64,000 bases of DNA from Streptomyces sp. CC228A (GTDB lineage Bacteria > Actinomycetota > Actinomycetes > Streptomycetales > Streptomycetaceae), in NCBI RefSeq assembly GCF_021390935.1, contig NZ_JAJPUI010000007.1:372001-436000 (forward strand), written 5' to 3'. The notes under the pieces were generated by a model. That model saw only the letters and a list, made by a program, of their open reading frames with translations, searched no databases and had not been told where the DNA came from. How positions within the stretch are numbered: the first letter of the stretch is position 1; each line of letters begins with the position of its first letter. Positions 8,968-16,833 of the stretch are shown here, piece by piece. Position numbers and translations under genes: made by a program.

Positions 8968-9060
8968 GAAGAGGTCTTTCTGTGCGAAGGGCTAGGTGCG
9001 ACAGCGACTGCACCAGCTGGGCGCTTGCGCGCCATTCGGTTACACGGCGGGCCTCGTGGC

Positions 9061-10494
9061 CTAGGATTCTTGGCCAGCGCCCTGGGCGCCGAGCTCGCCG
9101 GTGCCACTCTCCTGGATCGACTGCAGGACGTCGCGGAGCACGCGCTGCTCGGTGTCACGCTCGTGGAGAAGCTCCCCGATGCGGGCGGTTGCCGCCGCGC
9201 TGTCGGCCGGCAGTGCGGCGCGGACCAGCTGACGCATCTCGGCGAGGCGGGCCCCCTGCAGGACGCCCCTGGGCACGCGGGCGACCACCGTGGCCGGCGA
9301 GACGTGAGTGACGGACCAGATCCCGATCGCCTCCTCGACAGCCCACACCACGGTGCGCTGGTCGGGGGCGAGCGTCAGCTGGACATCCCTGCCCAGAACC
9401 TGGCTGATAGCCGGCAGCGGTACGCCGTCCGCCCCTGCAAGGGCCGCCGCCTCCTCGGCGGTTGAGACGACTGTCCGGGAGGCGAGTGCCGCCGCTTCCC
9501 GGCGCCAGCGGGTGGCGGCATCCTCGGCCGCGCGGTTTTCCGCGTGTCGCCGCGCGATGGCCACATCGTCCCGGTTCGCCGTCGTGGCGGCCCAGGCGTC
9601 GCGGGTGCCTCCCAAGGCGTCCCGTTCGTCGTCCCCTCCACCCTCGACCCAGGTGATCACGACGAAGCGGCAGTCGGGCATCGACGCCGGGTAGAGGACA
9701 TGGCTCACGACCTCGACGGTCTCCCAGTCCAGCGTCGGTATGTTCATCCGGAAGACGTGGCCATCGCGCGTCTCGCCCATGTCGTGCTCGGTCTCCCACA
9801 CCTGCCGCACGTCGACATCCCTTTTGACGTCGTCGATCAGCCGGCGCAGCTCTGCATCATTCGGCCTGGTGGCCTGGGCGAATTTCAAGATCTTTACGTA
9901 CGCTGACGCGTGCTTGTCCCAGTCCTGGTACTGGGCACGGGCCTCCGGTTCGGTCAGGGCCCAGCGAATCAAGTTCGCACCCGGCTCCATCACCCATGGC
10001 CACCACTCGGCCATCGCAGTGTTGAAACCCAAGATGTTCCAGTGCTGGTCACACAGGTACGCGGGGCTGGGCATCTGCCGGTCGATGAGCAGGCGCAGCG
10101 CCTGCTGCAGCTCGGGCTGCCCGGAACCGCTCGGCGGCACCAGGGCGGAACCGATGTTGTAGAGCACCAGCGCATGACGCTCGTCACGGTCCAGGTTGAG
10201 CAGCGTCGCCAGGGACTCAACCTGCTCCCGGGTCAGCCTGGGCGGGATCGCGCCACGCTCGATCTTGCGGTACGTCCGCTCGCCCATGTCCAGGGCCTTG
10301 GCCGCCAGCGTCTGGTTGACCCGTGCGTTCTTGCGCCATCTCCGCAGCAGTGCGCCGAACCCCATGAACTGGCCGGCCACTGGCTGCTCGACATCGTCCC
10401 CCGAGGTCACTTCGCCCCCCGAGCCGGCGACCTGACCCGGGACCTCCTTGTCCGCAGCCTCGTCGCTGCCGGGGCCTTGTTCATTTGTGACCAC
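9061..10494 (-). CDS. XRE-family regulator with MmyB-like sensor domain
   Basis: GTG 10494 is chosen because the longer upstream frame (to 10653) is atypical Cys/Trp-rich sequence. Residues about 55-115 form an HTH_XRE domain (LRRWRKNARVNQTLAAKAL then GERTYRKIERG). Residues about 130-290 match the MmyB-like ligand-binding region found in many Streptomyces XRE regulators (SPAYLCDQHWNILGFNTAM). The C-terminal 150 residues are Ala/Arg-rich and predicted helical. The total of 477 residues is longer than the usual 270-300 for MmyB types, so the tail is an extra feature. Family knowledge: such regulators often bind a fatty-acid-like or other small ligand. The likely target is unknown. Confidence 0.8.
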   Translation of the reverse strand: MVTNEQGPGSDEAADKEVPGQVAGSGGEVTSGDDVEQPVAGQFMGFGALLRRWRKNARVNQTLAAKALDMGERTYRKIERGAIPPRLTREQVESLATLLNLDRDERHALVLYNIGSALVPPSGSGQPELQQALRLLIDRQMPSPAYLCDQHWNILGFNTAMAEWWPWVMEPGANLIRWALTEPEARAQYQDWDKHASAYVKILKFAQATRPNDAELRRLIDDVKRDVDVRQVWETEHDMGETRDGHVFRMNIPTLDWETVEVVSHVLYPASMPDCRFVVITWVEGGGDDERDALGGTRDAWAATTANRDDVAIARRHAENRAAEDAATRWRREAAALASRTVVSTAEEAAALAGADGVPLPAISQVLGRDVQLTLAPDQRTVVWAVEEAIGIWSVTHVSPATVVARVPRGVLQGARLAEMRQLVRAALPADSAAATARIGELLHERDTEQRVLRDVLQSIQESGTGELGAQGAGQES

Positions 10495-11628
10495 GAAAAA
10501 CCTGCCTTTACGCCTCTGCGGAGACTCCCATTTCCGGGCGCGCAAAAGGGTCCAGTGCATGCACCGAACCCCCGCCCCACCATCTCCCGACAGGAACCAT
10601 ACGCAACATTTAAGCGATCTTGATTGCATGTGGCATGGGGCACAAAGGGGCACCCCTGCACTGGTTTAACGTCGAACCAGATGGAGGCGACATCGCGTAC
10701 GTTCGCACCCGAATCGGACGTCGCTCTTGATCAACAAACGGGCCGCCAGGAAAACCGGCAAAAGGTTGCCGATTTTCGTCGGACCGCCTCGCGTTCGGTC
10801 TAGACCACGCTATCTAATGCCTTATCAGATCCACCCCTAAACGCGACCCCCCTTATGCGGCAAGCGACTTACGGGCACGTAGGCCGGAGACCAGGCATCA
10901 GCCACCGCGACGACGTTTGCGACCAAAGCGGACAAAAGAGCGCCGTTGACTGCCCTGATGACGCTTGGCTTAAATCGCTCTGGCCAGCAGGTTCAACAAG
11001 GCGTTGTGCAAGAGACACGTGGGGGCACCGTGACGCTCACCTCCGAGACCCGGAGCGAGCAGTCGGCTGCCCGGCCTCGCCCGCCGCCTCCATCCATGGC
11101 GTCTGTCGAGCGCTCCGAGGGATCGCGGCAACGATTCTCCGGCAGCCTTGGCGACACGTGCGAGCGACAACCTGGCGTCTCGCCTCGTCACGCTCTGCGA
11201 CTAGTACAGAGATTAAGAACCAACTCTGGATCTTGTCGCAGGCCCGTGCGTATGTTCGTCATCCCCCGGGCAGCCCTGCCCGGCGCGGCGAATGCGAGGA
11301 GCGAGCGGCACACGGACCGGCCATATAGGTCCGTAAACAGCGGCGGCGTCCGAGAGCGAACTCCCGGACGCCGAACGCCTGACGGCATAACCGCCCCGGC
11401 AAGGGCGGCGATTGCCCACCATCACCACGCTGATCCCATTCCACCGGGCGCGTCAGCGTGGCAACACTGCAAAGGGGATTCTTGCATGCCTCCTGCCCTG
11501 CGCAAAAGGCCCTTCCGCCTGGCCTGCGCGGCAGCCACCTCCGGACCGGCGCCTTCCTGCCCCGAGCCGCATCACACCGCCCCGGCTTCGGTAAGCCACC
11601 GGCCCCGCCTCGCGCGCGGGAGCGGCCG
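10495..11628. other. about 1.1 kb without convincing genes
   Basis: Between the XRE regulator and the winged-helix gene no frame has plausible codon use, a domain or a good ribosome-binding site. Open frames here, such as 10946-11632 on the plus strand, are Arg/Pro/Ser-rich with TTA-type and rare codons. The stretch 10700-10860 is less GC-rich than its surroundings and would suit promoters for the regulator. I see no tRNA fold, no long repeat and no recognisable attachment site, though this is where one border of the mobile module should lie. Confidence 0.5.
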
Positions 11629-12516
11629 ATGAGCAGCGAAGCCCGCGAGTGGGTGTGGGAGCACAGCTCCAGCCGGGGAACTGCACGCCTGGTCCTGCTG
11701 TCGATCGCCGACCGGGTGGCCGACGAACAGTGCGTCTCCTGGGCGTCGCTGTCCAGCCTGGCCAAGCGCACCCGCGCCTCCGTCTCCACGGTGCGCGAAG
11801 CCCTCGGTCGACTGGTCGCCGGCGGCGAGCTGGAGCAGCTGGACGACCTCACCGGCCCCCAGCGCAGCACGGTCTACCGCCTGCCCCTCGCCGCGAAGGC
11901 CCTGGCACAAGCCATGGGAGAACAGGAGGACGCCGACCAGGCGTCGGCGGACGATCCGGAGGCGAGCCCGACACTTCGGCTCTCGGCCCTGCGGCGGTAC
12001 GGAATCCGCCCGCGTGAGGTACCGGAATCCCGCGAGACGGTCCGGAAACCGGCAGTAGCGGAAACCAGCAGGTCCCGACGGAAACCGGCACCTCGGCATA
12101 CCGGAAACCGGCACAGCGATGTACCGGAAACCGGCACACAGAACCGTAGTGAACCGGATCTGAACCGTAGGTACAGCAGTGGTGCCGCCGTCTTCTCGGC
12201 TGCCGAGTGGCAGGTCGACCCAACCACCCACGCCTGGGCCCGCCAGCAGGGACACCTCGACCGCCTCGGCGAACAGGGCCTGCAGGCAGCAGATGCGAAG
12301 TGGCGCGCGCACCGGGCGGACTTCAAGCCGCGACCGGCCGCTGTCTGGGCTGCCGACTGGCGCTCCTGGATCGCCCGAGAGCACGCCCCCAGCCGCCCGA
12401 ACCTCTACGCCGTGCCCGGCGGAGGTTCCGGTGCGCCGGGCGGCATGACGCGGGCCGAGGCCCACACCGCCGCCCTTCTCGCCGCCCTCGACGAGCCGAC
12501 CGGAACGGAGGGCTGA
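11629..12516 (+). CDS. winged-helix DNA-binding protein, probable replication initiator of a mobile element
   Basis: The 295-residue protein has an N-terminal winged helix, residues 1-85. It shows WASLSSLAKRTRASVSTVREALGRL, which resembles helix_turn_helix domains of phage and plasmid replication proteins and chromosomal GntR-like regulators. Residues about 125-185 are a low-complexity linker. The C-terminal part has a WAADWRSWI motif and a second small helical region, residues 190-270. The DNA of the linker carries seven iteron-like repeats (see the repeat entry). Initiator genes that contain their own iterons are known from lambda O. Together with a relaxase, MobC and WhiB downstream, this suggests an initiator role, by inference. 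ATG 11629 is the start; the next gene begins two bases after the stop. Confidence 0.6.
   Translation: MSSEAREWVWEHSSSRGTARLVLLSIADRVADEQCVSWASLSSLAKRTRASVSTVREALGRLVAGGELEQLDDLTGPQRSTVYRLPLAAKALAQAMGEQEDADQASADDPEASPTLRLSALRRYGIRPREVPESRETVRKPAVAETSRSRRKPAPRHTGNRHSDVPETGTQNRSEPDLNRRYSSGAAVFSAAEWQVDPTTHAWARQQGHLDRLGEQGLQAADAKWRAHRADFKPRPAAVWAADWRSWIAREHAPSRPNLYAVPGGGSGAPGGMTRAEAHTAALLAALDEPTGTEG
11998..12137 (+). repeat. array of seven iteron-like direct repeats (candidate origin)
   Basis: Seven direct repeats with core GGAAACC (GGAATCC in the first two) start at 12001, 12024, 12044, 12060, 12080, 12103 and 12126, mostly 20-23 bases apart (once 16). The best copies, at 12099 and 12122, are identical over TACCGGAAACCGGCAC. 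The period is close to two helical turns, as in plasmid and phage iterons. They lie wholly inside the linker of the winged-helix gene. Further GAACCG motifs follow at 12141-12170. The sequence proves only the repeats; binding by the encoded protein and origin function are inference. Confidence 0.6.
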
Positions 12517-12518
12517 CC

Positions 12519-13235
12519 ATGGATCGCCGCGAAATCGCAGCCCTGCTGGCCTACATCGGTCGGCTCGACCCCCGCACCATCCGCACCGACCAGGGCGAGG
12601 CCCGCGACCAGCTCGCCCAGTGGCACGAACTGCTCGGCGACGTGCCGATGGCCACGCCGCACGGCTGGGATGCCCGTGTCGCCGCCCGGCAGCACATCCG
12701 CACCTCGCCGTACCAAATCCTGCCCGCGGACGTGGCTCGTCCGTGGGAGAGCTACCGGCGCGACCGCCTGGCCCGGCACTCCGACCCCACGCCGTCCGTC
12801 GACCCTGACGACCAGGCCGCCTGGACGGCCGAACTGGCCGGGGCTCGCCGCGCCGTCGCCGCCGGCCTCGCACAGCCCGCCCAGGCCCGGGCGATCACCA
12901 GCGGTCGCGACGGGGTCGACCCGAAGCTGGAGGCCCGGCTGCGGGCGATCGGCTCCTGCATACCGCCCGCCGCCCGAGCTGCCCTCGCGCCCTACCGGCC
13001 CGCCCGTGCCGCGCGTGAGGCGGCCGTCGCCCAGGGCCAGCCCGACGCCCTGAGCGTTCGCTGCGAGTGGTGCCTGGCCCAGCCCGGTGAGCCGTGCCGC
13101 CGCCGAAGGGTCGGCCCCGACGGCGGGGCACGCGGGACCGCCCCGCGCGCCACCCCGCACCCCGGCCGCCTCGACCTCGCCGCCGCACAGCAGGCCCAGC
13201 AGACCGAGCAGGTCCGGCAGCCCGCGATGGCCTGA
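12519..13235 (+). CDS. mobile-element protein with C-terminal zinc finger
   Basis: ATG 12519 lies two bases after the previous stop, with GGAG upstream. The 238-residue protein has an N-terminal helical part of unknown function and, near residues 185-225, the pattern CEWCLAQPGEPCRR followed about 15 residues later by HPGRLD. That C-x2-C...C...H arrangement matches the short zinc-finger found in many Streptomyces phage- and plasmid-borne proteins. A DNA-binding or accessory replication role is plausible from its position between the presumed initiator and the WhiB gene, but it is not shown. Confidence 0.6.
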   Translation: MDRREIAALLAYIGRLDPRTIRTDQGEARDQLAQWHELLGDVPMATPHGWDARVAARQHIRTSPYQILPADVARPWESYRRDRLARHSDPTPSVDPDDQAAWTAELAGARRAVAAGLAQPAQARAITSGRDGVDPKLEARLRAIGSCIPPAARAALAPYRPARAAREAAVAQGQPDALSVRCEWCLAQPGEPCRRRRVGPDGGARGTAPRATPHPGRLDLAAAQQAQQTEQVRQPAMA

Positions 13236-13394
13236 CCGGCACGCAAGGCCAGTGCACCCGTCAGGTGCACCGCCGAAACACCATCGTCCCGCCTCGGCTG
13301 CGGCGCACGTCCCTGCGCCGCAGCCGGTACCCGACGCCGCGTCCGCCCAGCGCCGGCCCCGACCGGCCGACACGGCAGCACATCGGAGACACCC

Positions 13395-14036
13395 TTGCGC
13401 CACATCACCACCCACCACGCGCCGGCCACCGGCCTGCGCGGCATCGGAGACACGAGCTGGCAGAACCGAGGAGCGTGCCACGGCATGGACCCCGAGGACG
13501 CCGACGCCGTGTTCTTCCCGCTCCCCCGGGACCACGAGGCCATCGCCGAGGCGAAGGAGCTGTGCGGCTGGTGCCCGGTGCGCCGCGACTGCCTCAACTA
13601 CGCCCTGGAGAACGTCCTCAAGGAGGGCATCTGGGGCGGGCTCACCGAGGCGGAGCGGCGCCCCTGGCACGACGGACTGCCCCAGCGCCTCGACTACAGC
13701 CGCGTGATCGCGTTCTTCAACGGTCGCGACGTGCACCTGACCGAAGCCGAGCGCCAGGTCGTCATCGACCACGCCTACGTCCGGGGCTGGCGCCCCGACC
13801 GGCTCGCCGCCGCGCTGCAGATCAGCCACAAGCACGCCCGTGACCTGCTGAGGCAGGCCGCCAACAAGATCCTCGACCGCGACCGCACCTACGGCGTGCC
13901 CCGGCCGAAGAAGAAGCGGAAGAAGACCGCCCCGACCACCGGTGGCCCCGCACTCGCCCAGCCCGGCACACGGCAGCCGGTGACCCGTCCGGTGGCGTCG
14001 GCCTCGGCGCACGCCCCTCTCGGAAAGGCCGCATGA
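13395..14036 (+). CDS. WhiB-like iron-sulfur transcription factor with long basic tail
   Basis: The 213-residue protein has the four Wbl cysteines: one in NRGACHG, and CGWCPVRRDC, followed by the conserved turn GIWGGLTEAER. Those 90 or so residues are the whole of a typical WhiB-like protein. The rest is unusual: a helical segment (residues 100-165) with SHKHARDLLRQAANKIL, resembling a sigma-4-like helix-turn-helix, then a Lys/Arg-rich tail (PKKKRKKTAP). TTG 13395 with GGAG upstream fits the strongest ribosome-binding site; ATG 13485 would remove the first Cys and is unlikely. Family knowledge: Wbl proteins bind the sigma factor through a [4Fe-4S] cluster. Copies on plasmids and phages are well known. 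Confidence 0.85.
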   Translation: MRHITTHHAPATGLRGIGDTSWQNRGACHGMDPEDADAVFFPLPRDHEAIAEAKELCGWCPVRRDCLNYALENVLKEGIWGGLTEAERRPWHDGLPQRLDYSRVIAFFNGRDVHLTEAERQVVIDHAYVRGWRPDRLAAALQISHKHARDLLRQAANKILDRDRTYGVPRPKKKRKKTAPTTGGPALAQPGTRQPVTRPVASASAHAPLGKAA

Positions 14037-15706
14037 CCCACCCCGTCCTGTCCCTCGGTGCCGCTCCGGACCCGTCTCTCCTCCTCGCGATCGGCGTGCC
14101 CGCCGCCCTTGTCCTGATGCTGACTGCTTGGGCGATGCGGCGGCGGGATACGCGCCCGCAGAAGCGTCTCGGCAGTCCGGCGGTCAAGGTCGCCGCGTTC
14201 GCCGCGCTCGGCTGTACCGCCTACAGCGCGGACACGAGCTGGCGCTTCGCTGCCGACTACCTCAACATGGCCGGCACCGCCGAACGCGCCGCGATGTTCG
14301 CCGCAGCGGAGCTCGCTCTCTTCGCGACCGCGCTGATGGCTCGGCAGAACCTGGCCACACAGGGCGCGCCCGGCCTACCCGGCACGCTGGTCTGGGTTAT
14401 CACAGGAGTGCAGGTGATCCCCGCCTTCGCTGAGAGCGGCCCCGTCGGCGGCACCGTCCGCGCCTTCGTCGGCCCGATCATGGCGGCGATGCTGTGGCAC
14501 CTCGCCATGGGTATCGAACTGCGCCTGCGCACGCCGGGCGCCGCGTCCCGCGGGTTGATTGCCACCCTGGGGCGGGAGGCACGCGAACGCCTGCTGTCCC
14601 GCCTGGGCATCGCCGCCCGGGACCGCGACGCCGCGCAGATCACCCGTGACCGGGCCACCACCCGTGCGGTCGCCCTCGCCGCCCTCCTCGCGGAGCGCAC
14701 GCCCGAGCAGCAGCGGAGCTGGCGCGGCCGACGCCTCACCCGGCGGCTGTCAAAGGCCCTCGGCAGGGCATCGGTCGGCACCGACCCCCTCCAACGCGCG
14801 CAGCTGCTCGACCAGCTCGCCGCCCGCCGGCACGCCCTCGCGCTCGCCACGGTCCCGCTCCCCTCCCCCTGGTCCGCGCCACGTGGCAGTGCCACGGCTG
14901 CGACGGTCCCCTCGCCGCGGATGCCGAGCACGGCGGTCCCCGCGGCCGGTCCCTACGGTCACGCCGAACTGATCGGGGACCGGGGACCGCGTGAGGAGGG
15001 GGGACCGGTCCCCGGAGCCAGGGAACATGACGCGGGGACCGAGAGCGGCGACGCGGGGACCGACCCGACCGGGGACCGGGAACCGACCGACACCGACACC
15101 GACTCCGAACCCGCCAAGACGGAGCCCACCGAACAGGACGGTGACGCGGGGACCGGCTGCCCACCGGTCGAAGTGCCTGGTCACGCCCAGGTTTGCGACC
15201 GGGGACCGAAGGGCTCCGAGTCGGGGACCGACCCGACCGGGGACCGGGGACCGACCGACACCGACACGGGGACCGACCCCACCGGGGACCGGGGACCGAC
15301 CGACACCGACACGGGGACCGACCCCACCGGGGACCGGGGACCGACCGACACCGACACGGGGACCGACCCCACCGGGGACCGGGGACACAAGGTCCCCCTC
15401 CGCCGGAAGCCGACCGCCAAGGCCAAGGTCAAGGTCAAGGGAAAGCGAAGTGGCCGGTCCCGAAGCCCACAAGCACAGCGTCCGCCACGTGAGCCGGAGC
15501 AGTCCGTGGAACAGCTCGTCCAGCAGGTCCGCCCCCACGTCCCCGCACTGCTCGCACGGGATGGCAACGGGGCCGTCACCCGGGTCCAGCTACGGGAGAT
15601 CCTCCGACGCGAGGGCCTCAAGGGCGGCCGGAACGACCGGCTGAGCCTCGTCCTCCAGCAACTGCGGAGCGACGACACCATAAATACAAGGAGCACCGCC
15701 CGATGA
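14033..15706 (+). CDS. membrane protein with tandem-repeat linker (Spd/DUF2637-like)
   Basis: ATG 14033 overlaps the WhiB stop. The 557-residue protein has about four hydrophobic helices in residues 15-155 (for example LLLAIGVPAALVLMLTAW and GTLVWVITGVQVIPAFA). This resembles the plasmid-spread or DUF2637 membrane proteins encoded by Streptomyces integrative elements. Residues about 300-460 are a hydrophilic linker rich in Asp, Thr, Gly and Pro with 15-residue perfect repeats (see the repeat entry). The C-terminal 80 residues (EQLVQQVRPHVPALLARDGNG, then VQLREILRREGLKGGRNDRL) look like a small DNA-binding domain. Location is predicted as inner membrane with a cytoplasmic C-terminus. A role in conjugation or spread is inferred only from context. 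Confidence 0.6.
   Translation: MTHPVLSLGAAPDPSLLLAIGVPAALVLMLTAWAMRRRDTRPQKRLGSPAVKVAAFAALGCTAYSADTSWRFAADYLNMAGTAERAAMFAAAELALFATALMARQNLATQGAPGLPGTLVWVITGVQVIPAFAESGPVGGTVRAFVGPIMAAMLWHLAMGIELRLRTPGAASRGLIATLGREARERLLSRLGIAARDRDAAQITRDRATTRAVALAALLAERTPEQQRSWRGRRLTRRLSKALGRASVGTDPLQRAQLLDQLAARRHALALATVPLPSPWSAPRGSATAATVPSPRMPSTAVPAAGPYGHAELIGDRGPREEGGPVPGAREHDAGTESGDAGTDPTGDREPTDTDTDSEPAKTEPTEQDGDAGTGCPPVEVPGHAQVCDRGPKGSESGTDPTGDRGPTDTDTGTDPTGDRGPTDTDTGTDPTGDRGPTDTDTGTDPTGDRGHKVPLRRKPTAKAKVKVKGKRSGRSRSPQAQRPPREPEQSVEQLVQQVRPHVPALLARDGNGAVTRVQLREILRREGLKGGRNDRLSLVLQQLRSDDTINTRSTAR
15223..15388 (+). repeat. 45-bp in-frame tandem repeats
   Basis: Three full copies and one partial copy of a 45-bp unit begin at 15223, 15268, 15313 and 15358. 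The unit starts GGGGACCGACC and encodes 15 residues of the pattern GTDPTGDRGPTDTDT. A diverged copy lies earlier at about 15055. Because the unit is a multiple of three, copy-number change would alter only linker length of the membrane protein. The near identity of copies suggests recent expansion or gene conversion. Confidence 0.9.
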
Positions 15707-15894
15707 AGACCTGCCACCAGTTCAACACCGTCCGTGCGGAGTACCAGCGGGAGATCGGCTACATGATCGCCCACTCCAAGCGGCACGAGGGCAGGCCGGC
15801 GGCCAAGTCCAGCGCGAAGCAGGCTGCATCGACGAAGCAGCGGATGGCCCGGGCGCTCAACAGCCACGTCGCGCGCTGCCCCGAGTGCGGCTGA
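15703..15894 (+). CDS. small hypothetical protein, 63 residues
   Basis: ATG 15703 overlaps the stop of the membrane-protein gene (ATGA) and has AAGGAG about 10 bases upstream, inside that gene. The peptide is basic and helical (KSSAKQAASTKQRMARALNS) and ends in CPECG, which with the Cys at position 4 might bind a metal. No family is recognised. The ribosome-binding site, coupling and the shared direction support it as a real gene of the mobile module. Confidence 0.6.
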   Translation: MKTCHQFNTVRAEYQREIGYMIAHSKRHEGRPAAKSSAKQAASTKQRMARALNSHVARCPECG

Positions 15895-15982
15895 ACCGGC
15901 AAAACCCCAGCTCAACGCCCCTACTCGCAAACAGGTGGCCCGGCTCCCCGCCGGGCCACCGCCCCGCTCCAGGAAACACACC

Positions 15983-16219
15983 GTGATACCGCGCTCCGTT
16001 CGCACATCCGAACCCACGATCGCCGAGGCCGGCGCCTGGGCGGACGTCCTGGTCCGCCGACGCCTCCTGTACGCCGCAGTCCTGGCCCCGACCGGCCAAT
16101 GGCTCGTCCAGTTCCAGCCCGACGAACCCGTCCGCGTCCTCACCGGGCCGGCCGACGTCGTCGAACTGGCCGCAACCATCCAGCACCGCATCCGCTCCAC
16201 GAGGCCCGACTCCCGATGA
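15983..16219 (+). CDS. small hypothetical protein, 78 residues
   Basis: GTG 15983 has AGGAAA eight bases upstream, which is better than the longer frame from 15935 that has no such site. The product (for example LLYAAVLAPTGQWLVQFQ) looks like a small alpha/beta protein of unknown function. Its TGA overlaps the ATG of the MobC-like gene, so it is probably translated with the mobilisation genes. Confidence 0.6.
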   Translation: MIPRSVRTSEPTIAEAGAWADVLVRRRLLYAAVLAPTGQWLVQFQPDEPVRVLTGPADVVELAATIQHRIRSTRPDSR

Positions 16220-16833
16220 CGCACCCGATCCAGAACGGCAACACCCCGGCACCTGCGAGCGACTCCAACACGGTCTCGCCGCAAGCAAGTTGGGGCGGAA
16301 GTAGTACTTCCGCCGAGTCCACCCCCGAGGGGGCGGAAGAGGACCTGCACCGGGGGGTGCAGGTCCTGGGGGCTTCGACCGAGGGCGGATCGAAGCCGGA
16401 GGAGGAGCGCAAGCCGAATCGTCGACCTCGTGAGCGACCTGCCCGTCAGCGTCCACGTCAGCCGCCCGAGAAGAAGCGCCGCCACCTGCGTACGACCCGC
16501 TTCAACGATGCCGAGTTCGCCCTGATCGCCTCCGCCGCCGCCCAGTGCAACCTGACCGTCGGCGGCTTCCTCGCCCGTGCCGCGCTCGCTGCGGCCCGAG
16601 ATCTCGACCGAACGAACGCCGAGATCGCCACCGAACGCGATGTTCTGACCGCCCTGTTCGACAGCCGGCGCAAGCTCGGCTGGGCCGGCAGCAATCTCAA
16701 CCAGGTGACGAAGGCCCTGAACTCCGGTGCCGATATCTCCCCTCAGCTAGAGGCAAGCCTCACGGCCGTGCGGCGGGCCGCCGACGCAGTGCATGCCGCC
16801 GCGACCGCCGTCCTCGAACAGCAGGCAGCATGA
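16216..16833 (+). CDS. MobC-like relaxosome accessory protein
   Basis: The 205-residue protein has a poorly ordered N-terminal 80 residues rich in Arg, Pro and Glu. From residue 90 comes a ribbon-helix-helix/MobC-type domain (RTTRFNDAEFALIASAAAQCNLTV, in part, then GGFLARAALAAARDL) and a helical end that includes GSNLNQVTKALN, the characteristic MobC segment. Family knowledge: MobC proteins bind at oriT and help the relaxase nick DNA. The four-base overlaps before and after it (ATGA) place it in one operon with the relaxase. The N-terminal coding DNA holds a cluster of hairpins, so the true start might lie downstream, near the MobC domain. Confidence 0.75.
   Translation: MTHPIQNGNTPAPASDSNTVSPQASWGGSSTSAESTPEGAEEDLHRGVQVLGASTEGGSKPEEERKPNRRPRERPARQRPRQPPEKKRRHLRTTRFNDAEFALIASAAAQCNLTVGGFLARAALAAARDLDRTNAEIATERDVLTALFDSRRKLGWAGSNLNQVTKALNSGADISPQLEASLTAVRRAADAVHAAATAVLEQQAA
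16294..16397. other. cluster of perfect inverted repeats, candidate oriT
   Basis: Within about 100 bases there are three strong hairpins. GGCGGAAGT pairs with ACTTCCGCC (16294-16314, 3-base loop). AGGACCTGCACC pairs with GGTGCAGGTCCT (16340-16367, 4-base loop, 12-bp stem). GGCTTCGA pairs with TCGAAGCC (16371-16397, 11-base loop). A C5/G5 pair lies at 16322-16333. Such clusters next to MobC and relaxase genes are typical of transfer origins. The nick site itself cannot be named, and the region also codes for the MobC N-terminus, so an mRNA role is an alternative. Confidence 0.5.

Noticed and set aside
1..9000. A lanthipeptide (FxLD) precursor peptide near the fusion methyltransferase
   Set aside because: I looked for an FDLD-like leader with a Cys/Ser-rich core in all frames of the gaps and found none.
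10946..11632. Plus-strand frame of 228 codons
   Set aside because: Arg/Pro/Ser-rich, poor third-position bias, no ribosome-binding site, and no domain; treated as non-coding.
15223..15388. Repeat array that could be read as a CRISPR
   Set aside because: Units are directly adjacent with no variable spacers, lie in frame within a gene, and no cas gene is near.
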